Assembly (NCBI GenBank): GCA_965228775.1
Contig: OZ245840.1
Location: 3,038,001-3,102,000, forward strand
Reading direction: 5' to 3'
Origin: JANQMY01 sp965228775
Lineage (GTDB): Bacteria; Pseudomonadota; Alphaproteobacteria; JANQMY01
Length of the DNA stretch: 64,000 bases
Position numbers and translations under genes: made by a program. Position 1 is the first letter of the stretch. Every line of letters starts with the position of its first letter. Below, piece after piece: positions 53,333 to 62,490 of the stretch. The notes below the pieces were generated by a model. That model had not been told where the DNA came from, did no database searches, and worked only from the letters and a program-made list of their open reading frames with translations.

Positions 53333-54723
53333 TGGCTAACGCAGATCGGCCTGCAGGCAAGCTGAGTTTGGGTCAGAAATTCAGCTACGGCTTTGGAGAC
53401 TTTGGCTTCAATCTTTATTGGTCGTCCATAAGTCTCTATCTGCTTTATTACTACACGGATGTTCTCGGTCTCTCCGCCAGTACCGCCGGGTTCATCTTCA
53501 TGATTGCCATGATTTGGGATGGCGTCACCGACCCTCTTATGGGGTACATCGCAGAGAGAACGCGAACCCGTTGGGGCAGTTATCGGCCCTATATACTGTT
53601 CGGCGCCATTCCCTTGGGCTTGTCCCTGGTACTCATGTTTCACAGGCCGGAACTGACCACGGCCGGCCTTGTCTATTATGCGCTTGCGACGCATGTGTTG
53701 TTCCGAACGACTTATACAGTGTTGTCGATTCCGTATAGTTCGTTGTCCGCTCGAATGACGCGCGACAGTCAAGAACGCAACAGTCTTGCGGCCATTCGCA
53801 TGGTGTCTGCCTCAACCGGCGGCATGTTCGTGGCTTTTATGACGCTTCGCTTGGTGGAACAATTCGGCGTGGGCGATCCTGTCCGGGGCTTTTTTTGGAC
53901 GGCCGTCATCTATGCGGTGCTGTCTCTACCGATTTTCTTGCTCGTCTTTGTGAACACGAATGAGAACGCGGAAGCCGCGCCGCCGTCACACGCCAATGAA
54001 CAGGTTTCTCTTCAGGACGCGTTCCGTTCGCTCCTCAAAAACCAGGCTTTTCTAATTGTTTTCTGCGCTATCGTCCTGGGAATGGCCTCCAGCGTCCTGG
54101 TCAGTAAGACACTGATCTACTACTTCAAATATAATTTGGATGCGGAACCATCGATCAGCACGGCGCTCACCATTCTCACCGGGATGACGGCGCTCTGCAT
54201 TCCCCTTTGGGCAACCATCGCCAATTACACCAGTAAGCGGAACATATGGTTGGCGGGAAGCTGCGTGTCTTTGGCGGTGAGCCTGGCGCTCTTTTTTAAC
54301 CCCGTCGAAACGCCGCAAGTGGTTGTCACCCTTTTTGCCGTGTCCGCCATTGGCAGTGCGGCGGGTGCTTTGTGCTTTTGGTCTACGTTGCCGGACACGG
54401 TGGAGTATGGAGAGTGGACGACGGGGGTGCGAACAGAATCACTGGTCTTTGGATTGGTTTCGTTTGCACAGAAAGTGTCGTTTGGTTTGGCGGCCGGTCT
54501 GCTTGGCGTTCTGTTGGACAGCGTTGGCTACCGCGCCAATGAGATCCAGTCTGAGGAAACACTGTCAGGTATCAAAGCCATCATGACCTTACTGCCTGCA
54601 TCGATTGGCGTGATGGGCATTGCCTTGATTTGGTTCTACCCTGTCGATCAGAAACTGCATGGCCGTTTGGTTCGGGCGATCGCGTGGCGCAATGCACGCC
54701 GCAGTGTCCTAACAGCCGGCTGA
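53332..54723 (+). CDS. GPH-family glycoside:cation symporter (MFS)
   Basis: The 463-residue protein has about 12 membrane helices and GPH-type motifs: KFSYGFGDFGFNLYW, MIWDGVTDPLMGYIAERT (first loop Asp and basic end RTRWGSYRPYIL) and PDTVEYGEW in the second half. The GTG start at 53332 overlaps the GH3 stop (TAG). The family imports glycosides with Na+ or H+. Coupled to GH3 it should supply that enzyme's substrate. Confidence 0.9.
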   Translation: MANADRPAGKLSLGQKFSYGFGDFGFNLYWSSISLYLLYYYTDVLGLSASTAGFIFMIAMIWDGVTDPLMGYIAERTRTRWGSYRPYILFGAIPLGLSLVLMFHRPELTTAGLVYYALATHVLFRTTYTVLSIPYSSLSARMTRDSQERNSLAAIRMVSASTGGMFVAFMTLRLVEQFGVGDPVRGFFWTAVIYAVLSLPIFLLVFVNTNENAEAAPPSHANEQVSLQDAFRSLLKNQAFLIVFCAIVLGMASSVLVSKTLIYYFKYNLDAEPSISTALTILTGMTALCIPLWATIANYTSKRNIWLAGSCVSLAVSLALFFNPVETPQVVVTLFAVSAIGSAAGALCFWSTLPDTVEYGEWTTGVRTESLVFGLVSFAQKVSFGLAAGLLGVLLDSVGYRANEIQSEETLSGIKAIMTLLPASIGVMGIALIWFYPVDQKLHGRLVRAIAWRNARRSVLTAG

Positions 54724-54862
54724 TCACACCCTCATTTAGGCCTTCTGCCGTCTTTTCCGGTCAAACGAACATGATTATTATGCCAGGCCGCGTCTTGGAT
54801 GATTTGGCCTGCTGTGCGTGACTGACCATGGTTGCGCGACGGGCCCTCCGAAAGGGGAAAGA

Positions 54863-55510
54863 ATGGGAGATCTGACCAGTAGTTCTAAGAGTTCCAGCAA
54901 GCCGAGACGCGTGACGCAACAAGAAAGAACGGAATCGTCGCGTCGCAAATTGGTCGAGGCGGCTGTCGAATGTATCTCAAAAGAGGGGTTTCGTGCCGCA
55001 ACGTTAGCGGCCATAGCGGATAGAGCCGGAGTGTCCCGTGGTCTGATCAATTACCAGTTTGAAGATAAGAATGATCTTATGGCGGAAGTTATGCGCTATC
55101 GGTTCGAGCGCAACGCCGCCGCCTATGACCGCACACTTTCTGATATCGCCGATCCTGTCGTGCGCGTCGATCGCTTGGTAGATACGCTGATAGAGAACAA
55201 CAAGCGCCCCGAACATATGGCGTATCTTGAGATCGTCGTTGCCGCGCGCAGCGATCCCGCTTTGGCAGAACGCATTGCACCTATACTGCATAAGCAGGGG
55301 AATATCGGCCCACAAAGCATCATCCGATATTTCGCCGACCTTAATGTATCTTTGGAAAAGGCCATCGCGATCATTCAATTCTCGACAGCGTTTGTGCGCG
55401 GCGCGGCCATTGAGGGCCAGGTTCAGACCAAAGGGCACGATTATGGACCGGAAATCGAGATGTTAAGGCGCGCATTGAAGCGCGAGTTTCTTGGCTCCGG
55501 TAATGATTGA
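54863..55510 (+). CDS. TetR/AcrR family regulator 4
   Basis: The 215-residue protein has SSRRKLVEAAVECISKEGF and ATLAAIADRAGVSRGLINYQFEDKNDL. The ATG at 54863 has an AAAGGGG site; the longer frame to 54818 has none. The tail lacks recognisable ligand motifs. It follows the symporter by 139 bases and is convergent with the sulfatase ending at 55532. It may control the GH3 or sulfatase genes. Confidence 0.88.
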   Translation: MGDLTSSSKSSSKPRRVTQQERTESSRRKLVEAAVECISKEGFRAATLAAIADRAGVSRGLINYQFEDKNDLMAEVMRYRFERNAAAYDRTLSDIADPVVRVDRLVDTLIENNKRPEHMAYLEIVVAARSDPALAERIAPILHKQGNIGPQSIIRYFADLNVSLEKAIAIIQFSTAFVRGAAIEGQVQTKGHDYGPEIEMLRRALKREFLGSGND

Positions 55511-55531
55511 CGGGCATCGTGTTTTCTCCCG

Positions 55532-57178
55532 TCACTGGTCAGGTTCATTATTTGTAGAATGGTTGAGAATAGAACGCACAGCCGGGCTGATTTGCTTTAA
55601 ACGAGACGCCTTTTCCGGCCCGTCCGGCAGCAAATGCTCATAGATGTCTGTCGCGTCAGGGGTGCGTGACCAATGCTCAGGGAACGGCGTCGATGACCTG
55701 TGGTCGGGAGACCAGAACACAGCTCCTTGATTGACTTTTGGCGTAAAGGGAATTGAAGGCCGGTTTTTGCCTCCCGCTAGCGCCGCGAAAAGGTCTGCGC
55801 GCATTTGAATCTTCAGATCAAGATACGCGGGATCATCTACTAGATTGCGCATCTCGTTCGGATCGTTTTTGAGATCGAATAGCTCTTCGGTGTCCCAGAC
55901 GCCATGGTACTGAATGTATTTGTACCGGTCATTTCTAAGCGCGAACGTTGAGGGCGTCTGAGGATAATTGTACTCCCAATAATACTCGTAGATAAGAGGA
56001 CGGCCGACTGATTGATTGGCGCCGGTTTGAAGAGTGGGCAGCAAGCTCTGTCCGTCATAATGCGATGGGGGCGCAATTCCTGCCAGGTCAAGTATTGTCG
56101 GAGCAATATCGATGTTACGTGCCAAAGCATCCACCGGTTTAGGAGCGCCAAACCTTCCAGGGGCGTATAGGATTAAAGGCACGCGAATGGATGCTTCATA
56201 CGCGGCGCGCTTGTCGATCAACCCCTGCTCTCCAAACATGAACCCGTTGTCGCTTGTGAGGATGATGATTGTGTCGCGGTCCATGTCGGAGCCGTCAATC
56301 CACTTGAGTAATGCTCCCAGACTGTCGTCTACAGCGGCGAGAGATTCGTAGTAGTCACGTTGAAAGTCGGCAAGGTCCCGCTGACTGTAATAAGCAAAAT
56401 CAACGCCTGCCCAACTGTTGCGCTGGTTGCTTAACCACATTGGTGTTGGCCCTTGACGTGTTTCAATATCCGCGTTGGCCGGCGGATTGATCGGAAGAGT
56501 GTCGTACATGCCGGCATGACGCTCTGCCGGCGTGAACGGAAGGTGTGCAGCCTTGTGCGACAAAAACAGAAAAAAGGGCGCGTCGTTTCGGTGTTCCAGC
56601 CAAGCTAGGGCATAGCGGGTGAGTTCATCCGTGATATAGCCGGTTTGAGGTGTTTCCTTGCCGTTGACGTTCAGAATGCTTGGTCGACCATATGCATCCG
56701 TCGGCTGGTAGTTACCTTGCCCCTCGAAACTGACCCAATGGTCAAACCCCGGCTTGGGAGAGGCATCACCGTGACCCATATGCCATTTGCCCACATAAGC
56801 CGTCGCGTAGCCTGAATTGTTTAGATGGATCGGGAAAGGTTCAAAACCATCCGGTGTCGGACTATTATTATCGACCACGCCGTGGTTGCGCATGGTTTGT
56901 CCCGACATGATCGAAGCTCTGCTCGGTGAGCATAGCGACGTGGTGACAAAGGCGTTGCGGAAGTGAAAGCCGTCACGGATGAGGCGGTCCATATGCGGTG
57001 TTCTGAGACCGGGCGTTAACGCTCCAATAGCATCGAACCGTTGATCGTCCGTGAGCACCACGATGATGTTGGGACGGCGATCATTCTTCGTGGCCGCGTT
57101 GCTGTCTTTGGGCGCCGCTTGAATATCACACGCACAAACAAAAAGCAGAGTGCTAAGGCCAATCAGTCTAAAAAACAT
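55532..57178 (-). CDS. Sulfatase (type I), lipoprotein
   Basis: From the ATG at 57178 the protein has a signal with lipobox (LLFVCACDI), metal residues Asp44-Asp45 (VLTDDQ), the formylglycine motif CSPSRAS with Cys83, GKWHMGHG, and LTSDNGFMFGEQG. It hydrolyses sulfate esters in the periplasm or at the outer membrane and needs a formylglycine-generating enzyme, not seen here. By form it resembles carbohydrate sulfatases rather than aryl sulfatases. It is divergent from TonB receptor 3. Confidence 0.92.
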   Translation of the reverse strand: MFFRLIGLSTLLFVCACDIQAAPKDSNAATKNDRRPNIIVVLTDDQRFDAIGALTPGLRTPHMDRLIRDGFHFRNAFVTTSLCSPSRASIMSGQTMRNHGVVDNNSPTPDGFEPFPIHLNNSGYATAYVGKWHMGHGDASPKPGFDHWVSFEGQGNYQPTDAYGRPSILNVNGKETPQTGYITDELTRYALAWLEHRNDAPFFLFLSHKAAHLPFTPAERHAGMYDTLPINPPANADIETRQGPTPMWLSNQRNSWAGVDFAYYSQRDLADFQRDYYESLAAVDDSLGALLKWIDGSDMDRDTIIILTSDNGFMFGEQGLIDKRAAYEASIRVPLILYAPGRFGAPKPVDALARNIDIAPTILDLAGIAPPSHYDGQSLLPTLQTGANQSVGRPLIYEYYWEYNYPQTPSTFALRNDRYKYIQYHGVWDTEELFDLKNDPNEMRNLVDDPAYLDLKIQMRADLFAALAGGKNRPSIPFTPKVNQGAVFWSPDHRSSTPFPEHWSRTPDATDIYEHLLPDGPEKASRLKQISPAVRSILNHSTNNEPDQ

Positions 57179-57343
57179 ACTTAACTTTCCATCAAATGGG
57201 ACCCGACAAGTGTTGTGCTCCAATGCCCGCATCGCACTTGGGTGAGGTGTTGCTGGTCCTGTTGCATGGGCTCGTTGACCCTTGTGGCAAATAGATCACA
57301 CGGCTTTCCGATCTCGAAATCTCATCATCCAGTCGGTGAATTA

Positions 57344-57367
57344 AACTTGCTGACATAGCAGCAAGTT
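57344..57367. promoter_or_regulatory. 24-bp inverted repeat, candidate operator
   Basis: AACTTGCTG (57344-57352) and CAGCAAGTT (57359-57367) are perfect nine-base arms around ACATAG. The site lies between the divergent sulfatase (starts 57178) and TonB receptor 3 (starts 57463), fitting joint control by a TetR-type dimer. Confidence 0.6.
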
Positions 57368-57462
57368 ATTATACTCTCGCGGAAAGGGAAAGGCCGAACT
57401 GTGTTTCAGCGTTTAGACGCATCGCAGAGGCCGGAACAAAAACGAGTAGCTGGGAGGCTGAA

Positions 57463-59775
57463 ATGGGGATTCCGAACAGACCAAAATCTGCCAACATTGT
57501 TTGGCGCACATCAGTGATTGCGACGCTGTTAACCAGCGTCTCGGTGACGGCGGTCATGGCACAAACGTCCGGCCCAAACTTTATGGACGAGATTATTGTG
57601 ACGTCGCAGAAACGCGAGCAAAGTCTTCAAGACGTTCCGTTGGCGGTCAGTGCTTATGGTGGCGATGTGCTTGAGAATTCATTCATCGGGAACGTGACCG
57701 ATCTGGCACTCATTTCGCCGTCATTGAGTTTTACGCAAAGTACAAATCAATTGCAGTCGAGCCTCCGGATCCGTGGCATCGGCACGACAGTGTTTAGTCA
57801 AACAGTTGAGCCAAGCGTCTCGTTCGTCGTGGACGGCGTCGTTATCGCCCGGCAAGGTCAGGCGCTGACAGACCTGGTGGATGTGGAACGCGTTGAAGTT
57901 CTACGCGGACCCCAAGGCACGCTCTTTGGTAAAAACGCCTCGGCGGGTGTGATCAACATCGTTTCAAAGCGTCCGGCGGATGAATTTGAAGCAACCTTGT
58001 CGGGCTTGATCGCGGAAGATGATGAATACGAAACAAAGATCTCAATGTCCGGTCCGATCAATGACAGATTGGGCGTTCGTGCTACCGGCTTCTATAAAAA
58101 TCGCGAAGGGCACATCGACAATATCTTCGACGGGCGCAACCTGAATGGTAACGAAAGTTATGGTGGGCGGGTTTTGCTGGCATACGAACCGACGGATACG
58201 ATGGACATTACGCTTATCGTAGATGTGTCGGAGACCCTTGCGAATTGCTGTCAATTCGTTGCGCGGGACGTTTTGAGCGCTGGCCTGTCCGCGTCTATTC
58301 TTCCAGTTGTTGCAAGTCCTAGAAACGACCAAGCCAATGTGAACGCCGATGTTCAGGGGGACAGTCAGCAATGGGGTTGGTCCGCCGAACTGAACAAGGA
58401 TTTCGGCGATGTGACGATGACGTCGATAACCGCGTACCGAAATTGGGATTTTCAGAACAATCTGGATGTCGATCAGACGCCATTTGCGCCTGGTACACCC
58501 GGCCTGTCATTCGACATCAACGGCAATACACAAGAAAACACGCAATGGAGTCAGGAGTTGCGTTTTGCGTCTCCTGTCGGCAGCCGGTTCGAGTGGGTCG
58601 CCGGCGCTTACTTTTTCTACCTGGACATCGACACTTTGTTTGAGCGGGAGATCTTCGCCACAACAGGTGGCGGTTTTGTTATTCCGGTTCAATTCCTCGA
58701 TAACAACAATACGACGCAAACAGAAAACTATTCAGGATTCGCCGACGTCACTTGGAATGTCGACGACAGGCTCGATCTGTTTGGTGGCGTTCGCTTGATC
58801 TATGAGGAAGTGCGTTTCAGCACCGAAAGAGATAATTTCATCGGTGGCGCTCCTGTTGTGATCGACATCGACCGTGAAACGGATGACATCGGTGTCGCCG
58901 GACGTGCAGGCGCTGCTTATGCCCTCAACAACGATTTGAATGTGTACGCGTCATACGCTCGAAGTTACAAAGGGCGTGCTTTCGATGAAAACGGTGGCGC
59001 TGTTTCCCAGGCGGTATTGCTCGCGACAGATGTGGTGGAAGCTGAGACAGGTAATTCCTTTGAGGCAGGTATCAAAGCAACATTCTTTGATGGGCGCTTG
59101 TCTGTGAATGCAGCCGGTTTCTACACGCGCTATAGCAACTTCCAGGCATTGGCGCCCGATCCTGATGAAGATTTTTCAAGTGTCACCTTGAACGTCGGCA
59201 CGGTGCGCACAGCCGGAGCGGAAATCGAATTCCAAGCTCAGCCTTTTGATGCCCTGACGCTTTTTGGCGGCTTTGCTTATACGGATGCCCAGATCACCGA
59301 TTTTCCGAGTGGCCCATGCTTTACTGTAAGTCCCGGCGTTTTCGGCGGCTTTGGTTCCCTCGGCTGTCAGGACGGTGACGGCGATTTGGTTGCGAACGAC
59401 TTTGCAAATCTTGCCGGAGGCGATCTGCCGAATTCACCAGATTTCAAGATTAATTTTACAGGCCGCTATCAGCCGGTAATTCCAAACCTGAGCTTCAGTC
59501 CGTTTTTTCAAGGGTCAGTGGTTTGGCAGGACGAAGTGCAGTATTCGCTTACCAACAACCCTGCGACTGTCCAAGATGCGTATGCGCTTGTCGATCTAAG
59601 TGCCGGTCTCGTTTTTGAAAATGTGACGGCGACATTCTTTGTAAAGAATGTATTTGATCAGTTCTATACATCGAACATTTTCGCAAATGCAGTGAACGAC
59701 CCCGGAGGGACCGCACAATTCGTTCAAAAAAATGCTGAGCGGTATGTAGGCGGCACACTTCAGGTAAGATTTTAG
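57463..59775 (+). CDS. TonB-dependent outer-membrane receptor 3
   Basis: The 770-residue receptor has a signal peptide (to about VMA-QTSG), the TonB-box-like DEIIVTSQKREQSLQDVPLA, VEVLRGPQGTLFGKNASAG in the plug, and a barrel ending YVGGTLQVRF with the terminal Phe. It is much like receptor 4 at 62491 (shared GLIDNIFDGR-type segment and LRGPQGTLFGKNASAG). It is followed after eight bases by a sulfatase, so they form one operon. Confidence 0.92.
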   Translation: MGIPNRPKSANIVWRTSVIATLLTSVSVTAVMAQTSGPNFMDEIIVTSQKREQSLQDVPLAVSAYGGDVLENSFIGNVTDLALISPSLSFTQSTNQLQSSLRIRGIGTTVFSQTVEPSVSFVVDGVVIARQGQALTDLVDVERVEVLRGPQGTLFGKNASAGVINIVSKRPADEFEATLSGLIAEDDEYETKISMSGPINDRLGVRATGFYKNREGHIDNIFDGRNLNGNESYGGRVLLAYEPTDTMDITLIVDVSETLANCCQFVARDVLSAGLSASILPVVASPRNDQANVNADVQGDSQQWGWSAELNKDFGDVTMTSITAYRNWDFQNNLDVDQTPFAPGTPGLSFDINGNTQENTQWSQELRFASPVGSRFEWVAGAYFFYLDIDTLFEREIFATTGGGFVIPVQFLDNNNTTQTENYSGFADVTWNVDDRLDLFGGVRLIYEEVRFSTERDNFIGGAPVVIDIDRETDDIGVAGRAGAAYALNNDLNVYASYARSYKGRAFDENGGAVSQAVLLATDVVEAETGNSFEAGIKATFFDGRLSVNAAGFYTRYSNFQALAPDPDEDFSSVTLNVGTVRTAGAEIEFQAQPFDALTLFGGFAYTDAQITDFPSGPCFTVSPGVFGGFGSLGCQDGDGDLVANDFANLAGGDLPNSPDFKINFTGRYQPVIPNLSFSPFFQGSVVWQDEVQYSLTNNPATVQDAYALVDLSAGLVFENVTATFFVKNVFDQFYTSNIFANAVNDPGGTAQFVQKNAERYVGGTLQVRF

Positions 59776-59783
59776 ACTTTGAA

Positions 59784-61568
59784 ATGACTCACGTGAGGCG
59801 GACTCCACTCCAGAAGCTTTCTCTCCCTCTTCCTAACGGCTGGGGTCCGCTTCGCCTCCCTTATATTCTTACGTTAGCCGTCTTATGCCTCGTGCTGTCT
59901 GGCTGTCAGTCGACTCTGTCTGGCGCGGGCGATGCTAGAGGCAAAGCTCGGTCGGTAGAGGCTCCTCGGCCCAACATCGTCCTCATCCTTTTTGAAGATA
60001 TGGGGCCGCGCGTCGGCGCCTTTGGGGATCCTATTGCGAAGACGCCAAATTTCGACCGGATAGCGGCCCGCGGTATTCGTTTCCCGAATACGTTCACGAC
60101 ATCTGGTGTCTGTGCGCCCAGCCGTGCCGCCCTGATTACCGGAATGCACCAACAGTCGATTGGTGCTCAGCACATGCGCACCAGTAGCCAGCGGGGTGTC
60201 GAAGCAGGAGGGCCGATCAACTATGAAGCCGTTCCACCATCATACGTCAAGGCCTTTCCGGAATATTTGCGGGCTGCCGGATACTATGTGACGAATAATT
60301 ACAAGACGGACTATCAGTTCGGTGAGCCGTTCACTGTTTGGGACGAAAGCAGCGAAACTGCCACATGGCGCAAACGTCCCGAAGGCAAGCCATTTTTCTC
60401 GATGATCACTCTGCTGACAACGCACGAAAGTGCGACTTGGCCGATTGACATGGACGCACAGTCTCCAGTGGAAAAGCTCGTGGCGGCTCATAACCGAGGG
60501 GTCTTCGCAGACAGAAAAAGTGTCACCGACCCGGCCGACGTGAAGGTACCGCCTTATTATCCTGATACGGAAATTATTAGGGCCGATATCGCGCGGCACT
60601 ATGACAATATTCATTTCACCGACGCATTGCTGGGCAAATTGTGGTCGGAATTAGAAGCCGATGGGCTTCTCGATGAAACGATCGTAATCGTTTCGACCGA
60701 TCATGGAGACGGCTTGCCGCGCATGAAACGGTCTGTTTTCGACTCCGGCATCAAAGTTCCCATGGCCATAAGTTTTCCACACGAGGAAAATGCCGGACAG
60801 ATACGCTCTGAAATGGTCAGTTTCGTTGATCTCGCGCCCACAATATTGTCGCTGGCGGGAGTTGCGGTGCCGGACCACATGCAGGGGCGCAATTTCTTGG
60901 GGACGAATCGGGACGAGCCGCGCCGCTACGTTTATGCGGCCCACGATCGCCATGACCAAGTGCCGGACAGAATAAGGGCCGTTCGTGATGAACGGTTTAA
61001 GTACGTCCGTAACTACTTTCCGGATCGGCCCTATTTTAGACCGTTGTCCTTTCGTGATTCACAGCCCACCATGAAAGAACTATGGCGCCTTTACGAAGCA
61101 GGCAAGATGACCGCGGTTCAATCTCAGTATTTTGGGCCCGGACCAGGTGAGACGCTCTTTGATCTGACAGCAGATCCGCATGAGGTGACCAATCTCGCTG
61201 GTGATGCCAGTTTCGAGACGGAATTGATTCGCTTAAGGAAAGAAATGGATAGCTGGCTTGATCGGGTCGGTGATCTCAGTGCGATATCCGAATTGGAAAT
61301 GATTGAGCAAATGTGGCCTGATCTGAAACAGCCTGCAACGGCGGCTCCAACAGCTGGCTTCGTGGTCGCTGGTGACCATATCCAGGTCACCCTTAGCAGT
61401 GCTACGGAAGGGGCGTCGATTGGCTATGCCTTGGAAACAGATGAACCTTTGCGTTGGAAACTCTATCACGAACCGGTCTTTGTAGAGCCGGGGGCGACCA
61501 TTCTGGCAAAGTCGGTTCGATATGGTTTCAGGGAAAGCAGTGTTGCGAGAATTTTGCCGCCAAAATAG
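59784..61568 (+). CDS. Sulfatase (type I) with C-terminal beta-sandwich, lipoprotein
   Basis: The 594-residue lipoprotein has the lipobox LVLSGC (Cys41), metal residues Glu71-Asp72, formylglycine motif CAPSRAAL with Cys110, and the metal site VSTDHGDGLPRMKRS. After residue 515 comes a domain with GASIGYALETDEPLRWKLY and ILAKSVRYGFRES that resembles the chitobiase C-terminal/FN3-like domains of carbohydrate enzymes. The N-terminal EDMGPRVGAFGD segment is typical of carbohydrate-type sulfatases. It starts eight bases after receptor 3. Confidence 0.92.
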   Translation: MTHVRRTPLQKLSLPLPNGWGPLRLPYILTLAVLCLVLSGCQSTLSGAGDARGKARSVEAPRPNIVLILFEDMGPRVGAFGDPIAKTPNFDRIAARGIRFPNTFTTSGVCAPSRAALITGMHQQSIGAQHMRTSSQRGVEAGGPINYEAVPPSYVKAFPEYLRAAGYYVTNNYKTDYQFGEPFTVWDESSETATWRKRPEGKPFFSMITLLTTHESATWPIDMDAQSPVEKLVAAHNRGVFADRKSVTDPADVKVPPYYPDTEIIRADIARHYDNIHFTDALLGKLWSELEADGLLDETIVIVSTDHGDGLPRMKRSVFDSGIKVPMAISFPHEENAGQIRSEMVSFVDLAPTILSLAGVAVPDHMQGRNFLGTNRDEPRRYVYAAHDRHDQVPDRIRAVRDERFKYVRNYFPDRPYFRPLSFRDSQPTMKELWRLYEAGKMTAVQSQYFGPGPGETLFDLTADPHEVTNLAGDASFETELIRLRKEMDSWLDRVGDLSAISELEMIEQMWPDLKQPATAAPTAGFVVAGDHIQVTLSSATEGASIGYALETDEPLRWKLYHEPVFVEPGATILAKSVRYGFRESSVARILPPK

Positions 61569-61620
61569 TCTGCGGCAAAAGGCCAGAATTGGTGCCGGAA
61601 AGGCCGATTGATGATTGCGT

Positions 61621-62274
61621 TCAGTCGTCGCTCTTCTTCGTTGGCATTTCGGGGGAACTCGCTTCTATGAAGTAGCTGTCCAAGAACTGTCTCACCAGGC
61701 GATTGGCAAGTCTGACAATGGGTTTGTTGTCACTGTTCAACATCTCAATCGCCATGCCCCGGTGGACTGCTGACGTGATGGTCCGAAAAGCGATGAGTTG
61801 TTCTTCTGACAGATCAACATCTGAAAACCATTCTACGAATGCGGCGTCCGCATCGTGATATTCCTGCGCCAACACGGGACCAAGAAGTTGTTTCAGTTGT
61901 GGATCGCCCCGGGTTGCCATTTGGAGTTCGATGGCGGCGATGTGGAAATTCGTACCGAATTCGTGGCGGCCATGGCGGCCCATCGCATCCAGGCGTTCCT
62001 TTAGTGGCTTTGCTGGATCCATCTTGCTTTCCAAATTTTCCGCGCGGTCTTTTCTGATTTCCTTTGCAACGGTCACCATGAGCTGCCGTTTTTCCGGGAA
62101 ATAGTATTGAAGTGAGCCTCGCGTGAGGCCGGCTGTTTTTGCAACCATAGACATGTTGGTTGCCGCATACCCGTAGGACGCCAAGCATTCGATTGCGGCA
62201 TCTATGATGCGTTGCCGTGTCCGCTCACTTTTGGCGGTTTTCCCAAAGCCTGTTTGCTCTGCTGGTTCTGTCAT
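61621..62274 (-). CDS. TetR/AcrR family regulator 5
   Basis: The 217-residue protein has TRQRIIDAAIECLASYGYAATNM and MVAKTAGLTRGSLQYYFPEKRQLM. The ATG at 62274 is chosen over an upstream TTG. It is divergent from receptor 4, and the palindrome at 62378-62394 lies between them. Auto-regulation and control of the receptor are likely. Confidence 0.9.
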   Translation of the reverse strand: MTEPAEQTGFGKTAKSERTRQRIIDAAIECLASYGYAATNMSMVAKTAGLTRGSLQYYFPEKRQLMVTVAKEIRKDRAENLESKMDPAKPLKERLDAMGRHGRHEFGTNFHIAAIELQMATRGDPQLKQLLGPVLAQEYHDADAAFVEWFSDVDLSEEQLIAFRTITSAVHRGMAIEMLNSDNKPIVRLANRLVRQFLDSYFIEASSPEMPTKKSDD

Positions 62275-62377
62275 CCGCGCCTGCTCACTCAAAATATAGG
62301 CTGTCGAACCGCCAACCTATTGCCGGATCGGTTTGGCCTCAACAACTTCGCATATTTTTACCTTTTCTCATATTTTT

Positions 62378-62394
62378 ATTCATCAGTGATGAAT
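62378..62394. promoter_or_regulatory. Perfect 17-bp palindrome, candidate TetR operator
   Basis: ATTCATCA-G-TGATGAAT is fully symmetrical. It lies 104 bases from the TetR start and 97 from the receptor 4 start, in an AT-rich stretch that could hold both promoters. Confidence 0.65.
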
Positions 62395-62490
62395 TTTCTT
62401 GCGTCGTCACAAAACCGCGATTAATGTCTCCGGAACGGTGCTTAACCAGGTGGTGAACAAAGCCTGAGCACCAGAAAGAAGGGGGAGTAG

